Positions 24,497 through 32,920 of a stretch of DNA of 64,000 nt are shown piece after piece. The notes below the pieces were generated by a model. That model was not told the DNA's origin and searched no databases. It worked only from the letters and a program-made list of their open reading frames with translations. Source of the stretch: Thermoanaerobacterales bacterium (lineage in GTDB: Bacteria > Bacillota > Thermosediminibacteria > Thermosediminibacterales > Tepidanaerobacteraceae). The position numbers and the translations under genes are program-made. The stretch spans positions 1-64,000 of the forward strand of contig DUMA01000005.1 of assembly GCA_012840135.1 (NCBI GenBank), in the 5' to 3' direction. Within the stretch, counting starts at the first letter, position 1. Each line of letters begins with the position of its first letter.

Positions 24497-25315
24497 ATGG
24501 AAGAAAAAAATGATAAAAAATGCGTTCTTATAGTGGATGATTCCGCAATAATACGATTTATGGTCAAAGAGATATTGGAAGCAGAGGGTTATGATATTGA
24601 AACGGCCAGTACCGCTGAAGAAGCGATGTTAAAAATAAAAAAGAATAAAGAATTATTTGACTTGGTAATAGTAGATATCAATCTACCGCACCAAGACGGT
24701 TTTGCACTTATGGAGAAACTGAAATCAAGTTCTGAATATAAAGATGTTCCTGTGATGATACTAAGCGGATATGCCACAGCTTCTTCAGTTATGCGAGCGA
24801 TAAAAATGGGTGCAATAGAATATCTTAGTAAACCATTTAAAACAGAGGAACTTTTAAAACGAGTAGAAAAGATAATAGGCCCCCCTACAGAAAAAAATCT
24901 TTATTTAGAACTTCAAAAGATATTGAAAAGCGAAATTAACCGTGCCCGAAGAGGTAATCTAAATCTTTCTCTGGTTCTGGCAAAGTACGAAAAAAAGCTT
25001 AAGAATGAGATTTCAGGAATTGCAGAACGAATAAAGCAAAAAATTCGTGATATTGATACGGTGCTAGATGTTAACAGTAATACTCTAGCTTTAATCCTTC
25101 CACTTACAGGAGCTAATGGTGCAATGGTTGTGATAAAAAAAATTAAGGATAGATTGCCCGGTAAGTGGCATTTTGGTGTGGCTACATACCCTGATAATGG
25201 CAAGGATGAACAAGAACTGATTAATTTTGCAAAAGAGAGTCTGATGAAAGAAATATTAAATTTAAAACAAGAAATGGCTGAAATAAAGCAAAATCAAAAT
25301 GGTAAAACTTCTTAA
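24497..25315 (+). CDS. Response regulator with degenerate GGDEF-like C-terminus
   Basis: A 272-aa protein. Residues 10-125 form a receiver domain (VLIVDDSAII, LVIVDINLP as phospho-acceptor, PVMILSGYA, and K in LSKPF). The remaining part (LVLAKYEKKL, IDTVLDVNSNTLALILPLTG, then FGVATYPDNGKDEQELINFA) has the strand and helix order of a GGDEF domain but no GGDEF signature, so it cannot make c-di-GMP and may bind or dimerise only. It follows the active diguanylate cyclase and could share its kinase; that is inference. Confidence 0.8.
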   Translation: MEEKNDKKCVLIVDDSAIIRFMVKEILEAEGYDIETASTAEEAMLKIKKNKELFDLVIVDINLPHQDGFALMEKLKSSSEYKDVPVMILSGYATASSVMRAIKMGAIEYLSKPFKTEELLKRVEKIIGPPTEKNLYLELQKILKSEINRARRGNLNLSLVLAKYEKKLKNEISGIAERIKQKIRDIDTVLDVNSNTLALILPLTGANGAMVVIKKIKDRLPGKWHFGVATYPDNGKDEQELINFAKESLMKEILNLKQEMAEIKQNQNGKTS

Positions 25316-25339
25316 AATTTAAATTGGGGGAGATTAAAA

Positions 25340-25660
25340 ATGATATTGACGACAACTCCTGGTGTGGAAGGAAAGAAAATCGTGGAGTATAAGGGGATAG
25401 TTTTCGGAGAAGTCATCTCGGGTGTGAACTTTATTAAAGATTTTGCAGCAGGCCTTTCAAACATTTTCGGTGGCCGGTCGAGGTCTTATGAAGAAGAGCT
25501 GCTTGAGGCAAGAGAAGCTGCATTGAGAGAAATGGAGCAAAGAGCAGCATATCTTGGAGCCAATGCCGTCGTCGGAGTGGATGTGGACTACGAGGTGCTG
25601 GGGCAAAACGGCAACATGCTCATGGTGACAGCTTCAGGAACAGCAGTGGTAATTGAATAA
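25340..25660 (+). CDS. YbjQ family (UPF0145) protein
   Basis: A 106-aa protein with the YbjQ features: [20 protein letters not shown], a [20 protein letters not shown] helix and [16 protein letters not shown] near the C-terminus. YbjQ folds as a pentameric, possibly metal-binding ring; the function is not settled. It starts at ATG 25340 behind GGGGGAG, 24 nt after the upstream gene. Confidence 0.92.
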   Translation: MILTTTPGVEGKKIVEYKGIVFGEVISGVNFIKDFAAGLSNIFGGRSRSYEEELLEAREAALREMEQRAAYLGANAVVGVDVDYEVLGQNGNMLMVTASGTAVVIE

Positions 25661-25761
25661 AATGGCCTAAACTAGCCTGAACGCATATGGTCTTGACTTA
25701 AAAAGATATACGACATAAAATATACTGTATACAGAAAATGTGCCAGAAAGGTTGAGGCTAC

Positions 25762-27204
25762 ATGCGTTCGTTTAAGTCAGAGGTTGCATTAATAAAGCAT
25801 GAGGTGCTAAAACATATTGTGCGCCTTTTGTTTGATGATAAGCTTGAAGAAGAGATTAACCGGCTACCCAGGACTTTGACTAACATGGGGTTGACACATT
25901 ACCGCTGCTGTGTGTATAAAGAAAGGGCAGTACTTGCGGAAAGGGTCAAGTTTGCTCTGGGTTTTTCACCCAAAGAAGTAGATGAAGAAGAACGGCTGGG
26001 CCAGATAGTTAGGGACAGGTTAAAAGACCATGAAATAAAACTACCTGTCCTAGATATCATTGAAATCGCATGCGACAGGTGCCCCATAGACAAATACCTG
26101 GTGACCGATGCTTGCAGGGGATGTGTGGCTCACTACTGTGTAAACGCCTGTCCTAAAAAAGCTATCACCATAGTTGGAAGAAGGGCTTATATCGATCAGG
26201 AACATTGCGTGGAGTGCGGAAGGTGCAGCAAAGCATGTAAATTTCACGCCATCGTGGAGGTCAGCAGGCCTTGTGAGCGGTCATGCCCGGCCGATGCCAT
26301 TAAACCGGGGCCTAAAAGAAACTCTGTCATACACCAGGATATGTGCACATCCTGCGGCACCTGCACCACTGCATGCCCCTTTGGCGCTATAACGGACAAA
26401 TCCCAGATATACCAGGTAGTAAACTGGCTAAAACAAGGTACAAAAGTTATAGCGGCAGTAGCTCCGGCCATTGCAGGTCAATTTGGACCTAAAGTGAAAA
26501 TGGGGCAGATATTTTCGGCCCTGATTAAAGTGGGTTTTGCAAAGGTCGCAGAAGTGGCCCTGGGGGCCGACGAAGTGGCAAAACTTGAAGCAGAAGAGTT
26601 TAAGCATCTGGTGGAAGATAAAAAATGGGTAGCCAGTTCCTGCTGCCCGGCTTTTGTAAGCATTATAAAAAAGCATTTTCCAGAATTTGAAGACCACATT
26701 GCTCAAACGCCTTCACCCATGGTAGTTTTGGGCCGTAGGTTAAAAAGGGAGCTTCCCGACTATAAAGTGGTATTCATCGGACCCTGCATTGCTAAAAAAG
26801 AAGAAGCAATGGCACAAGATAGCGGTATCGATGCGGTGCTAACCTTTGAGGAACTGGATGCTATTTTTGATGCAAGAGATATAAATTTCACGGATTTGAG
26901 TGAAATACCTTCTTCTTTTGAATGTGCCACATCAAAGGGCCGGGGTTTTGCAGTCAGCGGTGGAGTGGCCGAGGCAGTAAACCGGGTTCTTGAGGAAGGT
27001 GGTTTGTCCGGTTTATTAAAGCCCGTCAGGGCGAATGGGCTGGAAGAATGCAAGAAGTTGCTTTCCCTCGCCCGGGCGGGCAAACTAGAGGGCAATTTCC
27101 TGGAGGGAATGGCCTGCGAAGGCGGCTGTGTAGGCGGCCCTGCAACTTTAGTGGAAGCTCAGAAAAGCGCAAAGGCCGTTGAAAATTATAAAATGACATG
27201 CTAG
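25762..27204 (+). CDS. Monomeric [FeFe] hydrogenase, group B-like
   Basis: 480 aa, no signal peptide. N-terminal cysteine-rich part (about residues 103-215) carries several four-cysteine sets, including C-x2-C-x2-C-x3-C ferredoxin clusters (CVECGRCSKAC, CTSCGTCTTACPFGAI). The H-cluster domain has the three signatures SSCCPAF (about 294), GPCIAKKE (about 340) and EGMACEGGCVGG (about 451). GPC instead of MPC in the second signature and the extra N-terminal cysteines suit group B, whose physiological role is not well defined; ferredoxin-linked H2 turnover is likely. HydEFG maturases are needed and are not in this window. Confidence 0.9.
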   Translation: MRSFKSEVALIKHEVLKHIVRLLFDDKLEEEINRLPRTLTNMGLTHYRCCVYKERAVLAERVKFALGFSPKEVDEEERLGQIVRDRLKDHEIKLPVLDIIEIACDRCPIDKYLVTDACRGCVAHYCVNACPKKAITIVGRRAYIDQEHCVECGRCSKACKFHAIVEVSRPCERSCPADAIKPGPKRNSVIHQDMCTSCGTCTTACPFGAITDKSQIYQVVNWLKQGTKVIAAVAPAIAGQFGPKVKMGQIFSALIKVGFAKVAEVALGADEVAKLEAEEFKHLVEDKKWVASSCCPAFVSIIKKHFPEFEDHIAQTPSPMVVLGRRLKRELPDYKVVFIGPCIAKKEEAMAQDSGIDAVLTFEELDAIFDARDINFTDLSEIPSSFECATSKGRGFAVSGGVAEAVNRVLEEGGLSGLLKPVRANGLEECKKLLSLARAGKLEGNFLEGMACEGGCVGGPATLVEAQKSAKAVENYKMTC

Positions 27205-27253
27205 GTCAAAAAGGCTTTTCAGCAGGACAGTCACTAAAACAGGGAGCATGGCG

Positions 27254-27757
27254 TTATTTAACTTCTACTAGTTCATCAAGATTCTTCCTTATTTTATTGA
27301 AATTATGGGGTTCCGGATAACCCAGAGGGGTAAAAGCCACGGGTTCTATTCCTTTATCGAGGTTGAGCACTTTTTTCGCTGCATCGGGATCGAAAGCGCC
27401 TATCCAGCAGGTGCCAAGTCCCAGGTCTGTAGCTGCCAGTATGATATGGTCCATGACTATCGCAGCATCGATATCGCAGTAATTTTTGCCATCTCTTCTT
27501 ACCCATGCTTTATCAGGTATTGAACAAATGCCTATTATCACCGGCGCCTTTACAAACCAATCCCTGCTATAAATTTTTTTCAATTCCTGTTCCCGACCTG
27601 CAGTATGAATAACAAATACTTTGAAGGCTTGCCGGTTTGCTGCGGTCGGGGCAAGTCTGGCTGCTTCCAGTATCTTGTCGATTTTCTCTTGTTCCACCGG
27701 GTCGGATTTATAAGCCCTCACACTGTGCCTTTGTTTAATAAGGTCAAGATATTCCAT
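27254..27757 (-). CDS. Nitroreductase family protein
   Basis: A 167-aa FMN-dependent nitroreductase-fold protein. RHSVRAYKSDPV near residue 10 is the FMN phosphate-binding element. LEAARLAPTAANRQ (about 31-44) and GLGTCWIGAFD (about 115-125) are standard. The physiological substrate is unknown. It is convergent with the hydrogenase gene and preceded by GGGAGG on its own strand. Confidence 0.9.
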   Translation of the reverse strand: MEYLDLIKQRHSVRAYKSDPVEQEKIDKILEAARLAPTAANRQAFKVFVIHTAGREQELKKIYSRDWFVKAPVIIGICSIPDKAWVRRDGKNYCDIDAAIVMDHIILAATDLGLGTCWIGAFDPDAAKKVLNLDKGIEPVAFTPLGYPEPHNFNKIRKNLDELVEVK

Positions 27758-27865
27758 CAGGATACCTCCCGTTAATGTTGAATGAATTATATTTTTATTC
27801 TTTTGTTAAGAATAATTATAAACCATTTGGGTACAAAATTCTACTTTATGAAAGGGTTGAAGAGT

Positions 27866-28567
27866 ATGCCTTTTTTGCTGTTATTGTTAGTTTTTTTGAT
27901 GTTTTTTCCATACCTTATTGTGCCCGTTATGATTTTTTTGGGGATTGGCTTTCTTTTTCTACTACCTTATGTGCTTATTTTTAACTCTTTTTATAATGTC
28001 ATAACAATACCATGGCAGATATTGAAAATTGCCGCAGACAAACGCATAAGGAAAAATCACAGTCTGGAACATGCTACGGTGAATGTTTTGGAACAGCGAT
28101 ATGGAAGAAACCTCCGCATAGGGGGGCTTGCCTATGCCAATGGTTTTTCTCTGTCCGGGCCGGATATGCCTTCACCCTATGAGGTAATGGACGCCGCAAG
28201 GGAAGGGCACTTCAGGATGACGCGGGGAGAGACCGGCCTTGCCATTCATCCAAGATGTGGCACCTCTATAGCCGCCGCTAACTTTCTTTTTTCTTTAGTA
28301 TTCATACTGGTGCTGTTATCATACAAACATCTCTCATTATTGAATCTTATATTTGCCTTTTTGGTAGCAAACCTTCTGGCAAAACCTTTCGGCACCACTT
28401 TACAGAAATATTTCACTACTTATCCCGACGTAAAAGATATAGAAATCCTGGATATTTACGGCAAACCTGCAACTTTCGGTTTTCCCTTCGAAATAATAGT
28501 AAATCCAAATCGCACCTATTTTATCCGGACCATTTCGGGGAATGGCAACAGGTGGTTTTTTTTATGA
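27866..28567 (+). CDS. DUF6391 family membrane protein
   Basis: About 233 aa. Two or three hydrophobic N-terminal segments (FLLLLLVFLMFFPYLIVPVM and on), then a soluble part with KNHSLEHATVNVLEQRYGR and RGETGLAIHPRCGTSIA, and two further hydrophobic stretches. The HSLEHATV and HPRCGTS motifs are characteristic. The function is unknown. Upstream in-frame starts exist, but ATG 27866 follows AAAGGG at normal distance. The gene ends 4 nt inside sfsA (ATGA overlap), so the two are translationally coupled. Confidence 0.75.
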   Translation: MPFLLLLLVFLMFFPYLIVPVMIFLGIGFLFLLPYVLIFNSFYNVITIPWQILKIAADKRIRKNHSLEHATVNVLEQRYGRNLRIGGLAYANGFSLSGPDMPSPYEVMDAAREGHFRMTRGETGLAIHPRCGTSIAAANFLFSLVFILVLLSYKHLSLLNLIFAFLVANLLAKPFGTTLQKYFTTYPDVKDIEILDIYGKPATFGFPFEIIVNPNRTYFIRTISGNGNRWFFL

Positions 28568-29316
28568 TTATACAGGGCAAAAAAGTTGAAGCAGTTTTCG
28601 AGAAAAGACTCAACAGGTTTGTGGCCATGGTAAATCTGGAAGGTAAAAGCATAAAGGCTCATGTCCCCAACAGCGGTAGGCTGGCAGAACTCCTGAATCC
28701 CGGTGCTATGATAGTTTTAAGGGAGACGGAAAATCCTTTGAGGAAATTTCGCTATGACATCATAATGGCTTACAAAGATAACATATTGGTCTCGGTGGAC
28801 TCTATCCTGCCCAACAAATTAATTACGGAAGTTTTGAAAAATAATAAGAATGATCCGAAAGAAGTGATCATTGGTAAGAATGATAAAAAAATAAGAGCGA
28901 TGTTTGAATATGATTTTGTCAGACCGGAAGTAAAATATAAAAACAGCAGGTTTGACATCGGCCTCGGGATGAAAAATGAAATGGGAGAAAAGGACGGCAT
29001 AAAATATTATCTGGAGGTAAAAGGGGTAACCCTGGTAGAAAAAAATATAGCCCGCTTTCCGGATGCTCCTACCGAGCGGGGCACAAAACATATTTTAGAA
29101 CTTGTCGAGGCAAAGCGCGAGGGGTTTGGTGCAGGTATATTTTTTGTCGTACAGCGCCAGGATGCAGAAGCCTTTTCTCCCAACGATGCCATGGACCCCG
29201 CCTTCGGAAAAGCTTTAAGGCAAGCTGCGAAGGCAGGGGTCGATATATTCGCTTACAGATGCGTGGTAGAGCCTGACAAGATTGAACTGCAGAAACCTGT
29301 AGAAATAAGGATGTAA
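28564..29316 (+). CDS. sfsA: SfsA family protein (putative DNA/RNA nuclease)
   Basis: A 250-aa SfsA homologue. AHVPNSGRLAELLNPGA near residue 34 and the PD-(D/E)XK-like core (RFDIGLGM, YYLEVKGVTLVE, FPDAPTERGTKHILEL) are present. It was first named as a sugar fermentation stimulation protein; later structural work suggests a nuclease. ATG 28564 overlaps the upstream stop; starts further upstream are inside the previous gene. Confidence 0.95.
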   Translation: MIIQGKKVEAVFEKRLNRFVAMVNLEGKSIKAHVPNSGRLAELLNPGAMIVLRETENPLRKFRYDIIMAYKDNILVSVDSILPNKLITEVLKNNKNDPKEVIIGKNDKKIRAMFEYDFVRPEVKYKNSRFDIGLGMKNEMGEKDGIKYYLEVKGVTLVEKNIARFPDAPTERGTKHILELVEAKREGFGAGIFFVVQRQDAEAFSPNDAMDPAFGKALRQAAKAGVDIFAYRCVVEPDKIELQKPVEIRM

Positions 29317-29322
29317 TGCGAA

Positions 29323-30297
29323 TTACCTCAAACCCATTTTTTGCTGCACTTTTTGAAGGGTTTTTTCCGCAATAACCCGGGCTTTATCGGCACCTTCTGA
29401 CAGCACCTTTCTTATTTCATCTTCGGATATTGAATTGTACTTATCCTGTATTCCTTTTAAAGTATTTACTGTGACCTCCACCAGATCTTTCTTAAGCTGA
29501 CCGTATCCCTTTCCATCATATTCGGCCGCTATATCCTCGACGCTCCTGTTGGTCTGCACGCTCATGAGGGTTATAAGGTTGCTTAAACCAGGCTTTTTAT
29601 CAGGGTCGTAATATACGCAGTTTTCTGAATCGGTTACAGCTCTCATTATCTTCTTTTTCACCATGTCGGGGGTATCCAGCAGTGAAATCCTCCCCATCTC
29701 ATCTTCAGCACTCTTGCTCATCTTCTTTTCAGGATCTGTGAGGGACATTATTTTTGCCCCAACATCGCTTATGAGAGGTTCTGGAACCACAAAGGTTTCG
29801 CCGAATCTGTTGTTGAACCTCTGGGCGATATCTCTGGTCAGTTCCAGGTGCTGCTTCTGATCAGCGCCTACCGGCACATAATCGGTATCATACAATAAAA
29901 TATCCGCTGCCATGAGGGCGGGATAGGTAAAAAGGCCTACGGATACGTTTTCTTTGCCGCTGCTTTTATCCTTAAATTGTGTCATTCTGCTCAATTCGCC
30001 AAAGTATGTGATGCACTGCAGAAGCCATGCAAGTTCACTGTGGGCGGGCACATGGGACTGGGCAAAAAGAGTAGTTTTTGCAGGATCAAGGCCTATGGCG
30101 AGATAAATGCGTGCAAGCTGGAGTATTTTGTTTCTCAAGATGTCTGGATTCTGAGGCACGGTGAGGGCATGCAAATCCACCACGCAGAAGAAACATTCAT
30201 GTTCATCCTGCAGCTCCACAAAGCGTTTCATAGCACCCAAATAATTTCCTATATGAATATCACCTGTTGGCTGTACTCCGGAAAAAACTCTCGTCAC
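29323..30297 (-). CDS. trpS: Tryptophanyl-tRNA synthetase
   Basis: 324 aa, normal length for class I TrpRS. PTGDIHIGNYLG (about residues 10-21) is the HIGH motif and KKMSKSAEDE (about 194) is the KMSKS loop. GVQPTG at the N-terminus and the VPVGADQKQHLELTRDIA motif confirm the specificity. It is convergent with sfsA with only a 6-nt gap. No T-box leader was seen in the sequence upstream of its start (30298-30420, reading the minus strand). Confidence 0.97.
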   Translation of the reverse strand: MTRVFSGVQPTGDIHIGNYLGAMKRFVELQDEHECFFCVVDLHALTVPQNPDILRNKILQLARIYLAIGLDPAKTTLFAQSHVPAHSELAWLLQCITYFGELSRMTQFKDKSSGKENVSVGLFTYPALMAADILLYDTDYVPVGADQKQHLELTRDIAQRFNNRFGETFVVPEPLISDVGAKIMSLTDPEKKMSKSAEDEMGRISLLDTPDMVKKKIMRAVTDSENCVYYDPDKKPGLSNLITLMSVQTNRSVEDIAAEYDGKGYGQLKKDLVEVTVNTLKGIQDKYNSISEDEIRKVLSEGADKARVIAEKTLQKVQQKMGLR

Positions 30298-30682
30298 TTA
30301 TTTCAACTCCTTGCGTAAATCTTTTTATCGTTTGATATTATTATAACTATATTTTCCCTGGCATTTCAATATCATTCTATACGAAGCTTTTCGCTTTGTG
30401 ACCTTTTTCGGTATCAACCGACAAAATCCTTAGAATATTTTCATTTTCCGATGGAGGTGTTTTTGGATCAGGAAGGTTTAACAGAAAAAACAAATCCTGT
30501 TATTGCGGATATTATAGATTTAGATCATAAAGATAATAAATATTGCACGGCAAATATCTCAATATTTGCAAATAATATAATGTTCATTTTTTAGTATAAT
30601 TATATATTTTTATGGATTGTGAAGGGGATTTTTCTTAATTATTATATAAGTAAAATAATAATAAAGAGGAGGGAGTTAAAAA
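30298..30682. other. Intergenic region between trpS and the ABC transporter
   Basis: 385 bp. It holds a 43-codon frame (30463-30594) with a good GGAGGTG and a TTG start, reading MDQEGLTEKTNPVIADIIDL and ending IMFIF. I cannot tell whether this is a gene; it has no recognised family. The promoter of the transporter operon must lie in the AT-rich part around 30570-30660. Confidence 0.4.
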
Positions 30683-31738
30683 ATGAAAAAGTTTATTGTC
30701 TTTTTTGTGGTGGCTTGTTTGATTTTTACAATAACAGGCTGCTCGTCAGGCACCAATAGTCAAAACGTCCCGCAGACTAACACAGCACAAGAAGGGAATA
30801 ACAATGCAAGTAAAGAACTCGTAGTATATTGTCCGCATCCGCTTGAGCTGATAAACCCGATAGTGTCAAGGTTTGAATCGGAAACAGGTATAAATGTCAA
30901 TGTGGTTGCAGCCGGTACGGGTGAGCTTCTAAAAAGAGTAGAATCAGAAGCCAGCAATCCTCTCGGGGACGTGCTGTGGGGAGGGTCAATACTAACTGTA
31001 CAACCATATCAAAAGTATTTCGAGAAGTATTTATCTGCCAACGAACCTAATATGCAGGATCAATTTAAAAATGTAGAAGGAACAATGACAAGATTCAGCA
31101 ATATTCCTAGCGTTATCATGGTCAACACCAATCTGATCGGGGACATTCCGATGAAGGGCTTTGAGGATCTTTTAAACCCTGCCTTAAAAGGTAAAATAGC
31201 TTTTGCGGATCCTTCAGCATCATCCTCTTCGTTTGAAATGCTTGTCAATATGCTCTATGCGATGGGCAATGGTGACCCGGAGAAGGGCTGGGATTATGTT
31301 GGTAAACTTATTAAAAATTTAGATGGCAAGCTATTATCTGGATCTTCGGCCGTATATAAGGGAGTAGCAGATGGTGAATATACTGTAGGCCTCACCTTTG
31401 AAGAGGCTGCAGCTAACTATAAGAGAAACGGCGCACCGATAGATATCGTATACATGAAAGAGGGCGTGATGTTCAACCCGGACTGCGTCATGATAATAAA
31501 AGGAGCAAAAAATCTTGAAAACGCCAAGAAGTTTGTAGATTTTGTTACCGGTTCAGAGGCACAAAAGATGCTGGCAAAGGATTTAAACAGACGCCCTGTT
31601 ATAAAAGATATACCTCTGGAAAATGGTCTCATAGAAACAAGTCAGATTGAGAAGACTGTTAGAGCTGATAGAAATTGGGTTCTCGAGAATAAACAGGCTA
31701 TATTGACTCAATTTAAAGATATGTTTACTTCAAATTAG
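30683..31738 (+). CDS. ABC transporter substrate-binding lipoprotein, AfuA/FbpA-like
   Basis: A 351-aa lipoprotein: signal peptide and lipobox TITGC (Cys at about 20), then a cluster C/D-type binding fold (LVVYCPHPLELINPIVSRFE, GDVLWGGS, NIPSVIMVNTNLI, KGKIAFADPSASSSS, YTVGLTFEEAA). Relatives are usually annotated as Fe3+ binding. Several, including AfuA, actually bind sugar phosphates. The typical iron-binding tyrosine pair is not evident near the C-terminus. A HAD phosphatase and a two-component system in the same unit favour an organic phosphate substrate; that is inference. Confidence 0.88.
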   Translation: MKKFIVFFVVACLIFTITGCSSGTNSQNVPQTNTAQEGNNNASKELVVYCPHPLELINPIVSRFESETGINVNVVAAGTGELLKRVESEASNPLGDVLWGGSILTVQPYQKYFEKYLSANEPNMQDQFKNVEGTMTRFSNIPSVIMVNTNLIGDIPMKGFEDLLNPALKGKIAFADPSASSSSFEMLVNMLYAMGNGDPEKGWDYVGKLIKNLDGKLLSGSSAVYKGVADGEYTVGLTFEEAAANYKRNGAPIDIVYMKEGVMFNPDCVMIIKGAKNLENAKKFVDFVTGSEAQKMLAKDLNRRPVIKDIPLENGLIETSQIEKTVRADRNWVLENKQAILTQFKDMFTSN

Positions 31739-31751
31739 ACTGTACAGTCAT

Positions 31752-31786
31752 AGTCATGCAGCCATAGATAATATGGCTGCATGACT
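31752..31786 (+). promoter_or_regulatory. Intercistronic hairpin between the binding protein and ATPase genes
   Basis: AGTCATGCAGCCATA (31752-31766) and its exact complement (31772-31786) form a perfect 15-bp stem with loop GATAA. No T run follows. It probably protects the upstream mRNA so that more binding protein than ATPase is made. Confidence 0.7.
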
Positions 31787-31804
31787 GTAAAGGAGAGGAG
31801 CAAA

Positions 31805-32920
31805 GTGAGCGTTAATATTAGCATCGAAAATGTCGTAAAAAAATACGGATCTAATACTGTAATTCATAATCTTACATTAAACATAAGTGATGGAGAACTT
31901 TTTACACTGCTCGGGCCGTCCGGTTGCGGAAAAACAACGCTCTTGAGAATGATAGCAGGATTTAATTCTATTGAAGAAGGCACCATAAAGTTTGACGATA
32001 GAGTAATAAATGATATTCCAGCAAATAAACGGAACATAGGCATGGTATTCCAGAATTATGCTGTTTTCCCTCACATGACGGTAAAAGAAAATGTGGAATA
32101 CGGTCTAAAAGTGAGAAAACTATCCAAAAGTGAAATAGATAAAAGGGTAAATGAAATGTTAAAACTGGTCAAGATGCAGGAATTCAAAGACAGATTCCCC
32201 GAGATGTTGTCAGGCGGGCAGCAACAAAGGGTTGCCCTTGCACGCGCTATTGTAATTCGGCCGGATGTACTTCTTATGGATGAACCGCTGTCAAATTTGG
32301 ATGCGAAGCTGAGAATAGAAATGAGGAGTGCGATAAGGGATATTCAAAAGGAAGTGGGGATAACAACTGTATATGTCACCCATGATCAGGAGGAAGCCCT
32401 TGCCATATCCGATCGTATTGCTGTAATCAAAGAAGGCACGGTACAGCAGGTAGACAGGCCATACAACATATATGCACGTCCGGAAAACGTTTTTGTGGCC
32501 ACATTTATAGGCCATTCTAATTTGTTTAATGGTAATATACTGCTGAAGGGCGATAAAAAACTGATTCAATTTAGCTCGGGATATAAAATAGAATTAAACA
32601 ATTTGCCGCCCGATGTCAGCGAAGGCCAGAGGGTTATTGTTGGCGTTAGGCCAGAAGAATTTATACCAGCGGATGATGGTTTAAAAGCAAAAATTAAAAA
32701 GCGCGTTTTCCTGGGCAGATACATAGAATATGAGCTTTTATTTCCGGAAGGGATTGCTTTGCCAAATCAGCCCACTTTAAAGTTTTCACAGGATGTTGGT
32801 AAAACAAATATCATCTTTAACGAGGGAGATGTTATTTGCCTCAAAGTGAATGAAGAAAAAATCAACATATTTACAGAAAATGGCATGCACAACCTTGTAA
32901 AGGATGTGATGCCAGTATGA
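31805..32920 (+). CDS. ABC transporter ATP-binding protein, FbpC/AfuC/PotA-like
   Basis: 371 aa. Walker A GPSGCGKTT, Q-loop FQNYAVFPH, signature LSGGQQQRVALARAI, Walker B VLLMDEPLSNLD and the switch histidine in VTHDQEEAL are all present. A C-terminal TOBE-like regulatory domain (VGVRPEEFIPA) follows. It starts at GTG 31805 behind GGAGAGGAG; an in-frame ATG at 31781 lies in the hairpin. It energises the permease encoded directly downstream, with a 4-nt overlap. Confidence 0.93.
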   Translation: MSVNISIENVVKKYGSNTVIHNLTLNISDGELFTLLGPSGCGKTTLLRMIAGFNSIEEGTIKFDDRVINDIPANKRNIGMVFQNYAVFPHMTVKENVEYGLKVRKLSKSEIDKRVNEMLKLVKMQEFKDRFPEMLSGGQQQRVALARAIVIRPDVLLMDEPLSNLDAKLRIEMRSAIRDIQKEVGITTVYVTHDQEEALAISDRIAVIKEGTVQQVDRPYNIYARPENVFVATFIGHSNLFNGNILLKGDKKLIQFSSGYKIELNNLPPDVSEGQRVIVGVRPEEFIPADDGLKAKIKKRVFLGRYIEYELLFPEGIALPNQPTLKFSQDVGKTNIIFNEGDVICLKVNEEKINIFTENGMHNLVKDVMPV

